A stretch of 64,000 nucleotides of DNA. Origin: Fictibacillus nanhaiensis (lineage in GTDB: Bacteria > Bacillota > Bacilli > Bacillales > Fictibacillaceae). Made by a program: the position numbers and the translations under genes. The notes below the pieces were generated by a model. That model was given only the letters and a program-made list of their open reading frames with translations. It did no database searches and was not told the origin of the DNA. The stretch covers positions 186,001 to 250,000 of the forward strand of contig JAFHKR010000038.1 in the NCBI GenBank assembly GCA_017052515.1, given 5' to 3'. Shown in pieces: positions 24,816 through 33,697 of the stretch (position 1 is the stretch's first letter; each line of letters opens with the position of its first letter).

Positions 24816-24833
24816 TGACTGAATGCTCATTCA
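24816..24833. promoter_or_regulatory. FadR operator upstream of fadF
   Basis: TGACTGAATGCTCATTCA: arms TGAxTGA and TCAxTCA match the B. subtilis FadR operator (TGAATGA...TCATTCA) with one difference. It covers the -35 region of the extended -10 promoter TGCTATAAT (24846-24854). Confidence 0.7.
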
Positions 24834-24845
24834 TTTATTTTTTTA

Positions 24846-24854
24846 TGCTATAAT
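24846..24854 (+). promoter_or_regulatory. extended -10 promoter of fadF
   Basis: TGCTATAAT, a perfect extended -10, about 80 bases before the fadF start; no good -35. Confidence 0.5.
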
Positions 24855-24934
24855 GAAGTCAGAAAATTAATTTCATTTAGAATTATTAAAAGAGAAAGAA
24901 TTAGGGAATAGGAGCATTGGAAGGAGAGAGAGCG

Positions 24935-27067
24935 ATGGACGGCTTAATGGTAGCAAACTGGCTTGCATTTCTTTTTGTAACCGCTTACGCACTGTTTTTA
25001 TTTTTTTATGTTGTAAAAACAAGGTTTGAATTTATCAAGCTCGGCAAAAAAGTAGAGTTTGATCATACGGTTCAAGAACGAATTAAAGCAGTCTTAGTGA
25101 ATGTATTTGGTCAAAAGAAGCTTTTGAAAGATAAGAAGAGTGGAATTATCCATATCATGTTCTTTTATGGATTCCTTCTCGTTCAGTTCGGAGCGATCGA
25201 TTTTATTTGGAAAGGACTCGCACCTGGATCGCATCTGCCTTTAGGTCCGCTTTATCCAGGATTCACGTTTTTCCAAGAAATCGTAACGACGATGATCATG
25301 ATCGCAGTCGTTTGGGCTTTTTATAGAAGATATGTTGAAAAGCTTGTTCGACTGAAGCGTGGATTTAAATCTGGATTGGTTCTTCTGTTCATCGGTGGCT
25401 TGATGCTTTCCGTATTAGTTGGGAACGGTGCAGAGATTATCTGGCACGATCTACCGTACGAGTGGACGGCTCCTATCGCGTCCGTAATCGCCATGGCTCT
25501 TGGTTTCTTAGGGAAAACGGGTGCTGCAGTCGTATTCTTTATCTCATGGTGGATTCACTTATTATTCTTATTAACGTTCTTAGTGTATGTTCCTCAATCA
25601 AAGCATGCTCACTTGATCGCAGGTCCACTAAACGTTTGGCTTGGCCGCAAAGATAAAGTAGGAAAGCTTTCTTCGATCAATTTCGAAGACGAGACACAAG
25701 AAGTTTTCGGTGTGAATAAGATTGAAGACTTCAATCAAAAGCAGCTTGTTGATCTCTACGCTTGTGTAGAGTGTGGCCGTTGTACGAATGTTTGTCCGGC
25801 AACAGGTACTGGTAAGATGCTATCACCGATGGATATGATCGTTAAACTGCGTGACCATCTAACGGTAAAAGGAGCAGCAGTAACATCACGCACACCTTGG
25901 ATGCCAGCGTTCGTTTTCTCGAACACAACAGGCAACCAGATCGCTTTCGAAGCGAGAGGGAAAGGCGCTGAGGAAACAGCTGCAACAACAGACGGATCAT
26001 CTGCACTTGCTTATGATGTTGAGATGATCGGTGAAGTTATGACAGAAGAAGAGATCTGGGCATGTACAACTTGCCGTAACTGTGAGGATCAGTGTCCAGT
26101 TATGAACGAACACGTTGATAAGATCATCGACATGCGTCGTTATCTTGTTCTTACTGAAGGTAAGATGGATGCAGAAGCGCAGCGTGCGATCAAAAATATC
26201 GAGAAGCAAGGGAACCCTTGGGGAATCTCGAAAAAGGAACGCGAGAACTGGCGCGAGCTGAAAGAAGATATCGTCGTTCCGACTGTAAAAGAAAAAGAAA
26301 AAGCGGGTGAGGAGTTCGAGTACCTGTTCTGGGTAAGTTCGATGGGTGCTTATGACAACCGTTCACAAAAAATCGCACTTTCTTTAGCGAAGATCATGAA
26401 CGAAGCAGGAATCACGTTTGCGATCTTAGGAAACAAAGAAAAGAACTCTGGTGATACGCCTCGTCGTCTTGGAAACGAGTTTTTATTCCAAGAGATGGCG
26501 AACGCGAACATCGAGTTATTCCAAAAGCATAATGTGAAGAAGATCATCACGATCGATCCACATGCGTATAACACGTTCAAAAACGAATACCCAGAGTTTG
26601 GGTTAGAAGCAGAAGTGTATCACCATACCGAGCTTTTAGCAGACTGGATCAAAGAAGGAAGAATTAAGCCGAAGTATGAAGTGAATGAAACAATCACGTA
26701 TCACGATTCTTGTTACCTTGGCCGCTATAACGAAGTATATGAACCACCTCGTGATATCTTAAAAGCAATTCCAGGTGTGAAGGTCGTTGAGATGGACCGC
26801 AACCGTCAGAACGGAATGTGCTGTGGAGCGGGTGGCGGAATGATGTGGATGGAAGAAAAAGCAGGATCTCGTGTGAACGTTGCGCGTACAGAACAAGCTC
26901 TTGCTGTAAATCCAACCATGATCGGAAGCGGATGTCCGTATTGCTTAACGATGTTGAGTGACGGAACGAAAGCGAAAGAAGTAGAAGAGCAAGTACAAAC
27001 CTTAGACGTTGTTGAAATTCTAGAAAAATCAATGTTTGGCTCACAGAAACAAGAGGTTCTTCAGTAG
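24935..27067 (+). CDS. fadF: FadF-like iron-sulfur/membrane oxidoreductase
   Basis: About 710 residues. The N-terminal third has five or so membrane helices resembling the NarI/heterodisulfide-reductase cytochrome region; then two 4Fe-4S motifs, CVECGRCTNVCP and CTTCRNCEDQCP; then two CCG domains, seen in YHDSCYLGRYN / MCCGAGGG and GSGCPYCLTML. It is the ortholog of B. subtilis FadF (YwjF), thought to pass electrons from acyl-CoA dehydrogenation via ETF to the quinone pool. GGAGAGAG precedes ATG 24935 and the family start MxGLxxANWL supports it. It heads the fatty-acid block under a FadR-type operator. Confidence 0.9.
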   Translation: MDGLMVANWLAFLFVTAYALFLFFYVVKTRFEFIKLGKKVEFDHTVQERIKAVLVNVFGQKKLLKDKKSGIIHIMFFYGFLLVQFGAIDFIWKGLAPGSHLPLGPLYPGFTFFQEIVTTMIMIAVVWAFYRRYVEKLVRLKRGFKSGLVLLFIGGLMLSVLVGNGAEIIWHDLPYEWTAPIASVIAMALGFLGKTGAAVVFFISWWIHLLFLLTFLVYVPQSKHAHLIAGPLNVWLGRKDKVGKLSSINFEDETQEVFGVNKIEDFNQKQLVDLYACVECGRCTNVCPATGTGKMLSPMDMIVKLRDHLTVKGAAVTSRTPWMPAFVFSNTTGNQIAFEARGKGAEETAATTDGSSALAYDVEMIGEVMTEEEIWACTTCRNCEDQCPVMNEHVDKIIDMRRYLVLTEGKMDAEAQRAIKNIEKQGNPWGISKKERENWRELKEDIVVPTVKEKEKAGEEFEYLFWVSSMGAYDNRSQKIALSLAKIMNEAGITFAILGNKEKNSGDTPRRLGNEFLFQEMANANIELFQKHNVKKIITIDPHAYNTFKNEYPEFGLEAEVYHHTELLADWIKEGRIKPKYEVNETITYHDSCYLGRYNEVYEPPRDILKAIPGVKVVEMDRNRQNGMCCGAGGGMMWMEEKAGSRVNVARTEQALAVNPTMIGSGCPYCLTMLSDGTKAKEVEEQVQTLDVVEILEKSMFGSQKQEVLQ

Positions 27068-27130
27068 TATTTGAGCATCATGTAAATAAGCTGCCTGCAA
27101 TTGAGCTGGCAGCTTCATGCTTGGAAGTTG

Positions 27131-27165
27131 GTCGACTGAGCGTTCGCTCGGCTCGTCTTTTTATA
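27131..27165 (+). terminator. hairpin after fadF
   Basis: GAGCG-TT-CGCTC with flanking CGA/TCG pairs, followed by CTTTTTAT. A second stem, AAGCTGCC / GGCAGCTT at 27087-27115, precedes it without a T run. Confidence 0.55.
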
Positions 27166-27170
27166 AAATT

Positions 27171-27184
27171 TGTAAGCGTTAACA
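27171..27184 (+). promoter_or_regulatory. perfect cre site (CcpA)
   Basis: TGTAAGCGTTAACA matches the catabolite-responsive element consensus at every position, 43 bases before the thiolase start, as expected for glucose repression of an mmg-type operon. Confidence 0.75.
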
Positions 27185-27226
27185 TAATTCTTGTAGCTCT
27201 ATTATTTCAATCGGGAGGTTTTTCAT

Positions 27227-28411
27227 ATGACAAAATCAGTAATCGTCAGTGGTGTACGGACACCTGTAGGAAAATTTGGCGGTGGATTAAGTTCTCTTAC
27301 AGCATCAGATCTAGGCGGAATCGCGATTAAAGAAGCGCTTCAACGAGCGAACGTTGCGCCAGAATCGGTGGATGAAGTCATTTTAGGGTGTGTTCTTCAA
27401 GGCGGCCAAGGGCAGATTCCTTCTCGCCAAGCGGCTGAAAAAGCAGGATTACCTTGGAAGACGAAAACAGAAACAATAAACAAAGTATGTGCTTCTGGAC
27501 TTCGTGCGATCACGATGGCAGATCAGATCATCCGTGCGGGTGATGAAGAAGTCATCGTAGCTGGTGGGATGGAATCGATGAGCAACGCACCATACATTCT
27601 ACCGAAAGCGCGCTGGGGGCTTCGTATGGGAGATAGCTCAGTGAAAGATCTCATGGTACATGATGGTCTAACGTGTACGTTTACAGGTGTTCACATGGGG
27701 ATCTACGGAAATGACGTAGCGAAAGAGATGGAGATCTCACGTGAGCGTCAAGACGAGTGGGCGTACCGCAGTCATAGCCGTTCTGTAGAGTCCATTGAAA
27801 AGGGTATTTTTGCGGAAGAAATCGTTCCGGTAGAAGTGCCTCAGCGGAAAGGTGACCCGATTGTCGTGTCCCTTGATGAATCACCACGTAAAGATACGTC
27901 TATTGAATCTCTTGCAAAACTAAGACCTGTTTTTTCACAGGATGGAACAATTACAGCAGGAAACGCACCAGGCGTGAACGATGGTGCAGCAGCAGTAGTC
28001 GTGATGAGCGAAGAGCGTGCTGAAAAAGAAGGCAAAGAAGTGATGGCGACGATTCTTGGTCACACGGCACTTGCTGTGGAAGCGAAAGACTTTCCTAAAA
28101 CGCCAGGCCTTGTCATCAATGAACTGTTAAAGAAAACAGGGAAATCATTAGAAGACATTGATCTTTTTGAAATAAATGAAGCATTCGCAGCAGTTGCGCT
28201 AGCAAGCTCTGAGCTTGCGGGACTAGATCTTGAAAAAGTGAACGTGAACGGTGGAGCAGTCGCGTTAGGTCACCCGATTGGGGCGAGCGGCACGCGCATC
28301 GTACTTACATTGATTCACGAGTTAAAAAGACGTGGAGGCGGACTTGGCATCGCTTCGATCTGTTCAGGCGGCGGGCAAGGTGACGCGATCTTAGTAGAAG
28401 TGAAGAAATAA
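27227..28411 (+). CDS. mmgA: acetyl-CoA C-acetyltransferase (thiolase)
   Basis: A 394-residue thiolase that condenses or cleaves acetoacetyl-CoA or 3-ketoacyl-CoA. Acylation Cys88 lies in [10 protein letters not shown], the active-site His in GHPIGASG, and the second Cys in CSGGGQGD at the C-terminus. Order thiolase, 3-hydroxybutyryl-CoA dehydrogenase, acyl-CoA dehydrogenase equals B. subtilis mmgABC. GGGAGG precedes the ATG by about 10 bases. A perfect cre site upstream implies CcpA repression. A biosynthetic versus degradative role is not decidable from sequence. Confidence 0.9.
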   Translation: MTKSVIVSGVRTPVGKFGGGLSSLTASDLGGIAIKEALQRANVAPESVDEVILGCVLQGGQGQIPSRQAAEKAGLPWKTKTETINKVCASGLRAITMADQIIRAGDEEVIVAGGMESMSNAPYILPKARWGLRMGDSSVKDLMVHDGLTCTFTGVHMGIYGNDVAKEMEISRERQDEWAYRSHSRSVESIEKGIFAEEIVPVEVPQRKGDPIVVSLDESPRKDTSIESLAKLRPVFSQDGTITAGNAPGVNDGAAAVVVMSEERAEKEGKEVMATILGHTALAVEAKDFPKTPGLVINELLKKTGKSLEDIDLFEINEAFAAVALASSELAGLDLEKVNVNGGAVALGHPIGASGTRIVLTLIHELKRRGGGLGIASICSGGGQGDAILVEVKK

Positions 28412-28426
28412 GGAGGAGCAATATTC

Positions 28427-29281
28427 ATGAGCATTCAAAACATTATGGTGATCGGCGCAGGACAAATGGGTTCAGGAATCGCGCAAGTTTGTGCGCAAGC
28501 AGGCTATTCCGTTGTTCTGCATGACATGCAAGAAGAGTTCGTTCAAAAAGGAATCGGCATTATTCAAAAAAACTTAAACCGCTCAGTGGAAAAAGGACGT
28601 CTGGATGAAAGTGAGAAAGAATCCATTCTGTCCCGCATCACAGCTTCTGTTTCTCTAGAGAACGCGTCAAATGCAGATCTTGTGATCGAAGCGGTCGTAG
28701 AAAACATGGACGTGAAGACACAGCTCTTTAAGATGCTTGACCAATACGCGCCAGCTCATACGATCTTAGCGTCGAACACATCTTCCCTTCCGATCACAGA
28801 GATCGCGGCTGCAACGAACCGACCTGAAAAAGTAATCGGCATGCATTTCATGAACCCGGTTCCTGTTATGAAACTCGTAGAGATCATCCGTGGACTTCAA
28901 ACAGCAGATGACGTATACGAGACGATTGAGTCAGTATCTAAGAAGCTGCAAAAAGTACCCGTAGAAGTGAATGACTTCCCAGGTTTCATTTCCAACCGCA
29001 TCCTCATGCCGATGATCAATGAAGCGATCTTCGCGGTGTATGAAGGTGTGGCAACCCCTGAAGCAGTCGATGAGATTATGAAACTCGGAATGAACCATCC
29101 TATGGGGCCGTTAACGCTAGCAGACTTTATCGGGCTCGACACGTGTCTCTACATCATGGAGACGCTGCATGAAGGATTCGGTGATGACAAGTACCGTCCG
29201 TGTCCGTTGTTAAGAAAGTACGTAAAAGCCGGCTGGCTCGGAAAGAAGTCAGGCAGAGGCTTCTACAACTACGGGGTCTGA
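28427..29281 (+). CDS. mmgB: 3-hydroxybutyryl-CoA dehydrogenase
   Basis: A 284-residue NAD(P)-dependent dehydrogenase interconverting 3-hydroxyacyl- and acetoacyl-CoA. The Rossmann motif [13 protein letters not shown] is at residues 8-20; the catalytic His lies in [15 protein letters not shown] and the partner Glu follows within that stretch. AGGAGGAG precedes the ATG; the gap after mmgA is 15 bases, so they are one operon. The C-terminus is odd: the last two codons and stop (GGG GTC TGA) lie inside the palindrome GGGGTCTGACCCC, which replaces the native end. Confidence 0.92.
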   Translation: MSIQNIMVIGAGQMGSGIAQVCAQAGYSVVLHDMQEEFVQKGIGIIQKNLNRSVEKGRLDESEKESILSRITASVSLENASNADLVIEAVVENMDVKTQLFKMLDQYAPAHTILASNTSSLPITEIAAATNRPEKVIGMHFMNPVPVMKLVEIIRGLQTADDVYETIESVSKKLQKVPVEVNDFPGFISNRILMPMINEAIFAVYEGVATPEAVDEIMKLGMNHPMGPLTLADFIGLDTCLYIMETLHEGFGDDKYRPCPLLRKYVKAGWLGKKSGRGFYNYGV

Positions 29282-29319
29282 CCCCACACAAAGACAAAAA
29301 TTCCATTTTTGTCTTTGTG
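29273..29319. repeat. GGGGTCTGACCCC palindrome plus hairpin
   Basis: The 13-bp palindrome (29273-29285) overlaps the mmgB stop. Directly after it CACAAAGACAAAAAT pairs perfectly with ATTTTTGTCTTTGTG (29287-29319), a 15-bp stem with a 3-base loop. Confidence 0.8.
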
Positions 29320-29460
29320 GAAGAGACAGCTAACAGAGGATAGCAGACAGAGAAAAATAAAAAACAGACAGAGAAACAGTAAGCCAAGAAAGAACAATAG
29401 AGATAAACCCGGAGAGAGACTTCAAGAGTCGGCATTTCACTATAGGAATGGGGAGAAACC

Positions 29461-30600
29461 ATGAACCTCGTATTTACAGAAGAACAAAAGATGATGCAAA
29501 AGATGGTACGGGATTTTGCGCAAAAAGAGATAGCACCGGCCATTGAGCATATGGAAGAGACAGAAGAATTTCCGCGTCATCTGATCACGAAGATGGCAGA
29601 GCTCGGACTGATGGGGATACCGATTCCAGAAGAGTACGGCGGAGCAGGGATGGATTTTACGTCCTACATCATCGCGATCAACGAGCTTTCAAAAGTGAGT
29701 GCGACGATTGGCGTTATTTTATCCGTTCATACGAGTGTCGGAACGAATCCGATTCTATATTTCGGGAATGAAGAACAAAAGAGAAAATACATTCCTAAGT
29801 TAGCGAGTGGAGAGTACCTTGGTGCGTTCGGACTAACAGAGCCTAGTTCGGGTTCTGATGCAGCAAGCTTAAAGACGAGAGCAGTTAAAAAGGGCGATCA
29901 TTACATCTTGAACGGCTCTAAGATTTTCATTACAAACGCAGGCGAAGCAGACGTGTACATCGTTTTTGCTTCAACAGCACCTGATAAAGGAAGCTACGGA
30001 ATCTCGGCTTTCATCGTAGATAAAGATACGCCAGGTTTTTCAGTAGGGAAGAAAGAGAAAAAAATGGGGTTGAACGGATCAAACACGTGCGAGATCGTTT
30101 TTGAAGATGCACGTGTACCTGCTGAAAATCTATTAGGTAAAGAAGGGGAAGGCTTTAAGATCGCGATGGGTAACCTCGATGTAGGCAGGATCGGAATTGC
30201 TGCTCAATCACTTGGCATCGCAGAGGCAGCTTTAGAATTTGCGACGAACTATGCAAAAGAAAGAAAACAGTTTGGCAAGCCGATCGGTGCAAATCAAGGG
30301 CTAGGCTTTAAGTTGGCGGACATGGCGACAGAGGTGGAAGCGGCAAAACTTTTAACTTATCGGGCAGCTGATCTGAAGACAAACAATCTATCATGCGGAA
30401 AAGAAGCTTCGATGGCAAAATTGTTTGCTTCAGAGACGGCGATGAAGTCAGCAATTGAAGCTGTACAAGTGTACGGAGGTTACGGCTACACGAAAGAGTA
30501 TCCAGTAGAAAGATTGTTCCGTGACGCAAAGGTGTGTCAGATCTATGAAGGAACAAGTGAGATTCAACGTATGGTAGTAAGCAAACATTTACTAGGATAA
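29461..30600 (+). CDS. mmgC: acyl-CoA dehydrogenase, MmgC type
   Basis: A 379-residue FAD-dependent acyl-CoA dehydrogenase introducing the trans-2 double bond. FAD/substrate signatures FGLTEPSSGSDAASLKT and FGKPIGANQGLGFKLADM flank the C-terminal helical domain, and the catalytic base Glu363 lies in IYEGTSEIQR. Electrons should go to ETF and then FadF. GGGGAG is about 10 bases before the ATG. The 180-base gap after mmgB contains only the palindromic element and A/G-rich sequence, longer than normal within this operon. Confidence 0.9.
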   Translation: MNLVFTEEQKMMQKMVRDFAQKEIAPAIEHMEETEEFPRHLITKMAELGLMGIPIPEEYGGAGMDFTSYIIAINELSKVSATIGVILSVHTSVGTNPILYFGNEEQKRKYIPKLASGEYLGAFGLTEPSSGSDAASLKTRAVKKGDHYILNGSKIFITNAGEADVYIVFASTAPDKGSYGISAFIVDKDTPGFSVGKKEKKMGLNGSNTCEIVFEDARVPAENLLGKEGEGFKIAMGNLDVGRIGIAAQSLGIAEAALEFATNYAKERKQFGKPIGANQGLGFKLADMATEVEAAKLLTYRAADLKTNNLSCGKEASMAKLFASETAMKSAIEAVQVYGGYGYTKEYPVERLFRDAKVCQIYEGTSEIQRMVVSKHLLG

Positions 30601-30615
30601 GAGGGAGAGATAGAA

Positions 30616-31758
30616 ATGCAATTTATGTTATCTGAAGAACATGAAATGATCCGCAAGATGGTGCGTGATTTTGCCAAAAATGAAGTAGAACCTACAGCAG
30701 CAGAACGTGACGAAGAGGAGCGTTTTGATCGAGCTATTTTTGATCAGATGGGTGAGCTTGGCCTTTGCGGAATTCCTTGGCCAGAAGAGTACGGCGGGAT
30801 CGGTGGGGACTATTTAGGCTATGTGATCGCAGTGGAAGAGCTATCGCGTGTTTGTGCGTCAGTGGGTGTAACGCTTTCTGCTCACACCTCTCTTGCAGGA
30901 TGGCCGATCTTTAAGTTTGGAAACGAAGAGCAAAAGCAAAAGTTCCTTCGTCCGATGGCAGAAGGTAAAAAAATCGGAGCTTATGGCTTAACTGAACCAG
31001 GATCAGGATCAGATGCAGGAAACATGAAAACAACAGCGAAAAAAGACGGCGATGACTATATCATCAACGGCTCAAAGATCTTCATCACAAACGCTGGAGA
31101 CGCCGAAATCTATGTTGTGTTCGCTCGCACGGATATTGAAGCAGGATCAAGAGGAGTTTCTGCGTTCATCGTAGAAAAAGGCACACCAGGCTTTTCTTTT
31201 GGTAAAAAAGAAAAGAAACTCGGCATCCGTTCATCTCCAACACTAGAGATCATTTTCGAAGATTGCCGTGTGCCAGCTGAAAACCTTCTAGGTAAAGAAG
31301 GAGAAGGCTTTAAGATTGCGATGATGACTCTTGATGGCGGACGTAACGGAATCGCAGCTCAAGCAGTAGGAATTGCTCAAGGAGCACTCGATGCTTCTGT
31401 AAACTATGCAAAGAACCGCAAACAGTTTGGTAAGCCGATCGGTGTTAACCAAGGGATCGGGTTCAAACTTGCAGATATGGCAACAAAAGTGGAAGCGGCT
31501 CGCCTATTAACCTATCAAGCGGCTTGGAGAGAATCTGAAGGTCTTCCATATGGAAAAGAATCCGCAATGTCGAAGCTATTTGCTGGAGACATCGCAATGG
31601 AAGTTACAACAGACGCGGTTCAAGTGTTCGGCGGATACGGCTACACGAAAGAATATCCCGTAGAACGTTATATGCGTGACGCAAAAATTACGCAGATCTA
31701 CGAAGGTACACAAGAAATACAGCGTCTCGTTATTTCTAAGATGCTTTTGAAAGATTAA
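30616..31758 (+). CDS. acdA: acyl-CoA dehydrogenase AcdA
   Basis: A 380-residue acyl-CoA dehydrogenase, a paralog of its upstream neighbour (same FAD motif [14 protein letters not shown] and catalytic Glu363 in [10 protein letters not shown]). The order after fadF in B. subtilis is acdA then rpoE; here acdA is separated from both by inserted mmg genes on one side and meaB-tetR-icmF on the other. AGGGAGAG precedes the ATG by 7 bases and the gap to the previous gene is 15 bases, so they are cotranscribed. Chain-length preference cannot be told from sequence; isobutyryl- or butyryl-CoA would fit the icmF context. Confidence 0.9.
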   Translation: MQFMLSEEHEMIRKMVRDFAKNEVEPTAAERDEEERFDRAIFDQMGELGLCGIPWPEEYGGIGGDYLGYVIAVEELSRVCASVGVTLSAHTSLAGWPIFKFGNEEQKQKFLRPMAEGKKIGAYGLTEPGSGSDAGNMKTTAKKDGDDYIINGSKIFITNAGDAEIYVVFARTDIEAGSRGVSAFIVEKGTPGFSFGKKEKKLGIRSSPTLEIIFEDCRVPAENLLGKEGEGFKIAMMTLDGGRNGIAAQAVGIAQGALDASVNYAKNRKQFGKPIGVNQGIGFKLADMATKVEAARLLTYQAAWRESEGLPYGKESAMSKLFAGDIAMEVTTDAVQVFGGYGYTKEYPVERYMRDAKITQIYEGTQEIQRLVISKMLLKD

Positions 31759-32050
31759 GAGCGTGGAGTTTTGCGACACATTGGCTAGGGAAACTCCTTG
31801 CTAAGTCAGTTATCTATGGCCGAGGTGCTCTCAAGAAGACTCTAGGCTAATCATCCCTGAAGTTGCAGGTGATGTTCTTAACAGAGTGTTGCTAAGAAAG
31901 GTTTTATAACACCTTTGCAGTTGAATGGAGCGGAAGGATGCGAGACTCCTGCGGGACAGGCGGGCGGGTGAGACCCTTAAGGGCGCAAAGCGGCAAGGGG
32001 CTCACCGCCTGCCCCGCGGAAAGCGAGTATCCTGGAGCGGAAATCAACTA
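31759..32050 (+). repeat. ~130-bp hairpin repeat, copy 5, and gene-free leader
   Basis: 31759-31919 holds nothing I recognise. 31920-32050 is repeat copy 5 (GTTGAATGGAGCGG to GCGGAAATCAAC) with a textbook pairing CGGGACAGGCGG / CCGCCTGCCCCG and apical CCCTT / AAGGG. Confidence 0.85.
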
Positions 32051-32091
32051 CTTCCAAAATAGATTTTCAATACCACTTTTAGGAGGAAACC

Positions 32092-33048
32092 ATGCATCCA
32101 TTAGCACAGCGCATCCAGCAAAAAGAGGAACGTGCTCTCGCGAAAGCGATCACGCTTGCCGAGAACAACGGTGAAGACAAACTTGAGCTTTTAAAGAGCA
32201 TCTATCCCCAGCAAAAAGGCGCTCATTGGATCGGCATCACCGGTTCACCTGGTGCTGGGAAAAGCTCGCTCGTCAATCGTCTTATCTCTTTTTTGCGTAA
32301 AAAGAAGATGACTGTTGCGGTTGTTGCCGTTGATCCGACGAGTCCGTTCAGCGGCGGCTCTATCCTCGGAGACCGCGTTCGGATGGCTGATCATTTTACC
32401 GATCCTGGTGTTTTTATTAGAAGCATGGGGACACGTGGAAGTCTTGGCGGACTCTCTCGTTCTACGAAAGAAACAGTAAGGCTGATGGATGCTTATGGGT
32501 TTGATGTGATTTTAATAGAGACGGTAGGAGTCGGACAGTCTGAGCTCGACATAATGAAGCTAGCAGATTCGGTTGCGGTTGTATTGAATCCAGGTAGCGG
32601 AGATGTTGTGCAAGTGTTTAAAGCGGGAATTATGGAGATCGCGGATCTGTTCGTCGTGAACAAAGCGGATATGTCAGGCGTTCCGAAGCTTCTTGCAGAG
32701 ATTGAAGCGATGCTTGACCTTGTGAAGCATGACAGTCCGTACCGTCCGCCAGTCGTTCAGACGATTTCTACTGAAAATATAGGTTTACAAGAGTTATGGG
32801 AATCCCTTCTAACGCACCGTGAATATTTAGAGAAAAGCGGCGAAGGCAAGGAAAGAAAGCTTTCTAACCTGAAACGTGAGGTGATGGAAGTGGTTCAGCA
32901 TGAAATCTATCAGCAAGTGTGGAAACAAGAACAGAAAAATGGGTTCTCCTGGCTGGCCGACTTAGAATCAGGTACCACAGACCCTTATACAGCTGCAGAA
33001 GAGATCTTATCAAAACGATTGCAGCCGGCTGACGGGAAACAGAAATGA
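32092..33048 (+). CDS. meaB: MeaB/ArgK-type G3E GTPase
   Basis: A 318-residue P-loop GTPase that guards and reactivates B12-dependent acyl-CoA mutases. Walker A GSPGAGKSSLVNR at about residues 48-60, then VAVDPTSPFSGGSILGDR, the switch region ETVGVGQSE and the guanine motif VNKAD. AGGAGGAAACC precedes the ATG. It is unusual that a free MeaB sits beside icmF, whose own fused G domain normally does this job; no separate methylmalonyl-CoA mutase is in the window, so it may serve one elsewhere. tetR follows 10 bases downstream. Confidence 0.88.
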   Translation: MHPLAQRIQQKEERALAKAITLAENNGEDKLELLKSIYPQQKGAHWIGITGSPGAGKSSLVNRLISFLRKKKMTVAVVAVDPTSPFSGGSILGDRVRMADHFTDPGVFIRSMGTRGSLGGLSRSTKETVRLMDAYGFDVILIETVGVGQSELDIMKLADSVAVVLNPGSGDVVQVFKAGIMEIADLFVVNKADMSGVPKLLAEIEAMLDLVKHDSPYRPPVVQTISTENIGLQELWESLLTHREYLEKSGEGKERKLSNLKREVMEVVQHEIYQQVWKQEQKNGFSWLADLESGTTDPYTAAEEILSKRLQPADGKQK

Positions 33049-33058
33049 GGGAGGCCAA

Positions 33059-33682
33059 TTGGGTAGGAAAGAAGTGCCGTCGCTCGTAAAAGACGAAAAA
33101 TTGATTCAGAGACGACGGGAAGAGATGGTGAAAGCGGCGGTCTCTCTATTTAAAGAGAATGGGTTCCACCGCACGACGACCCGTGAGATCGCAAAAGCTT
33201 CTGGCTTCAGCATCGGCACACTCTACGAATACATCCGGTCAAAAGAAGATATTCTTTATCTCGTTTGCGACAGCATCTATGACGGAGTGAAGCTGAGGCT
33301 ACAGCAGGATATCAATGGGGAAGACAGTGGGATTCAAGGAGTCGAGCGTGCGATCGCGGCTTATTTTAAAGTGATGGACGATATGCAGGATGAAGTGCTC
33401 GTCATGTATCAAGAAGCGAAGTCGCTCTCTCATGAAGCTCTTCCTTATGTACTCAAAAAAGAGTTAGAGATGACTGCGATCTTTGAAGAACTGCTTTTTA
33501 AAGTAGTGAAGCAAGGTGAACTGCATTTAAGTGAAAACGAGATTCCGGCAGCGGCTCACAATATTGTGATCCTCGGACAGATGTGGACGTTCAGACGTTG
33601 GGCGCTGCAGAAGATCTATACATTAGAAGAGTATACACAGTTACAGCTTCAGCAATTGTTGTACGGCATTAAAGGAGCTTAA
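33059..33682 (+). CDS. TetR/AcrR-family regulator
   Basis: A 207-residue repressor. The N-terminal helix-turn-helix (about residues 20-65) reads MVKAAVSLFKENGFHRTTTREIAKASGFSIGTLYEYIRSKEDI in the family style; the rest is a helical ligand-binding domain. It lies between meaB and icmF in one transcription unit (gaps of 10 and about 15 bases), so it probably controls this unit in response to an acyl-CoA. The SD GGGAGG is only about 4 bases from the ATG. Confidence 0.85.
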   Translation: MGRKEVPSLVKDEKLIQRRREEMVKAAVSLFKENGFHRTTTREIAKASGFSIGTLYEYIRSKEDILYLVCDSIYDGVKLRLQQDINGEDSGIQGVERAIAAYFKVMDDMQDEVLVMYQEAKSLSHEALPYVLKKELEMTAIFEELLFKVVKQGELHLSENEIPAAAHNIVILGQMWTFRRWALQKIYTLEEYTQLQLQQLLYGIKGA

Positions 33683-33697
33683 GAAAGGATGAATGAA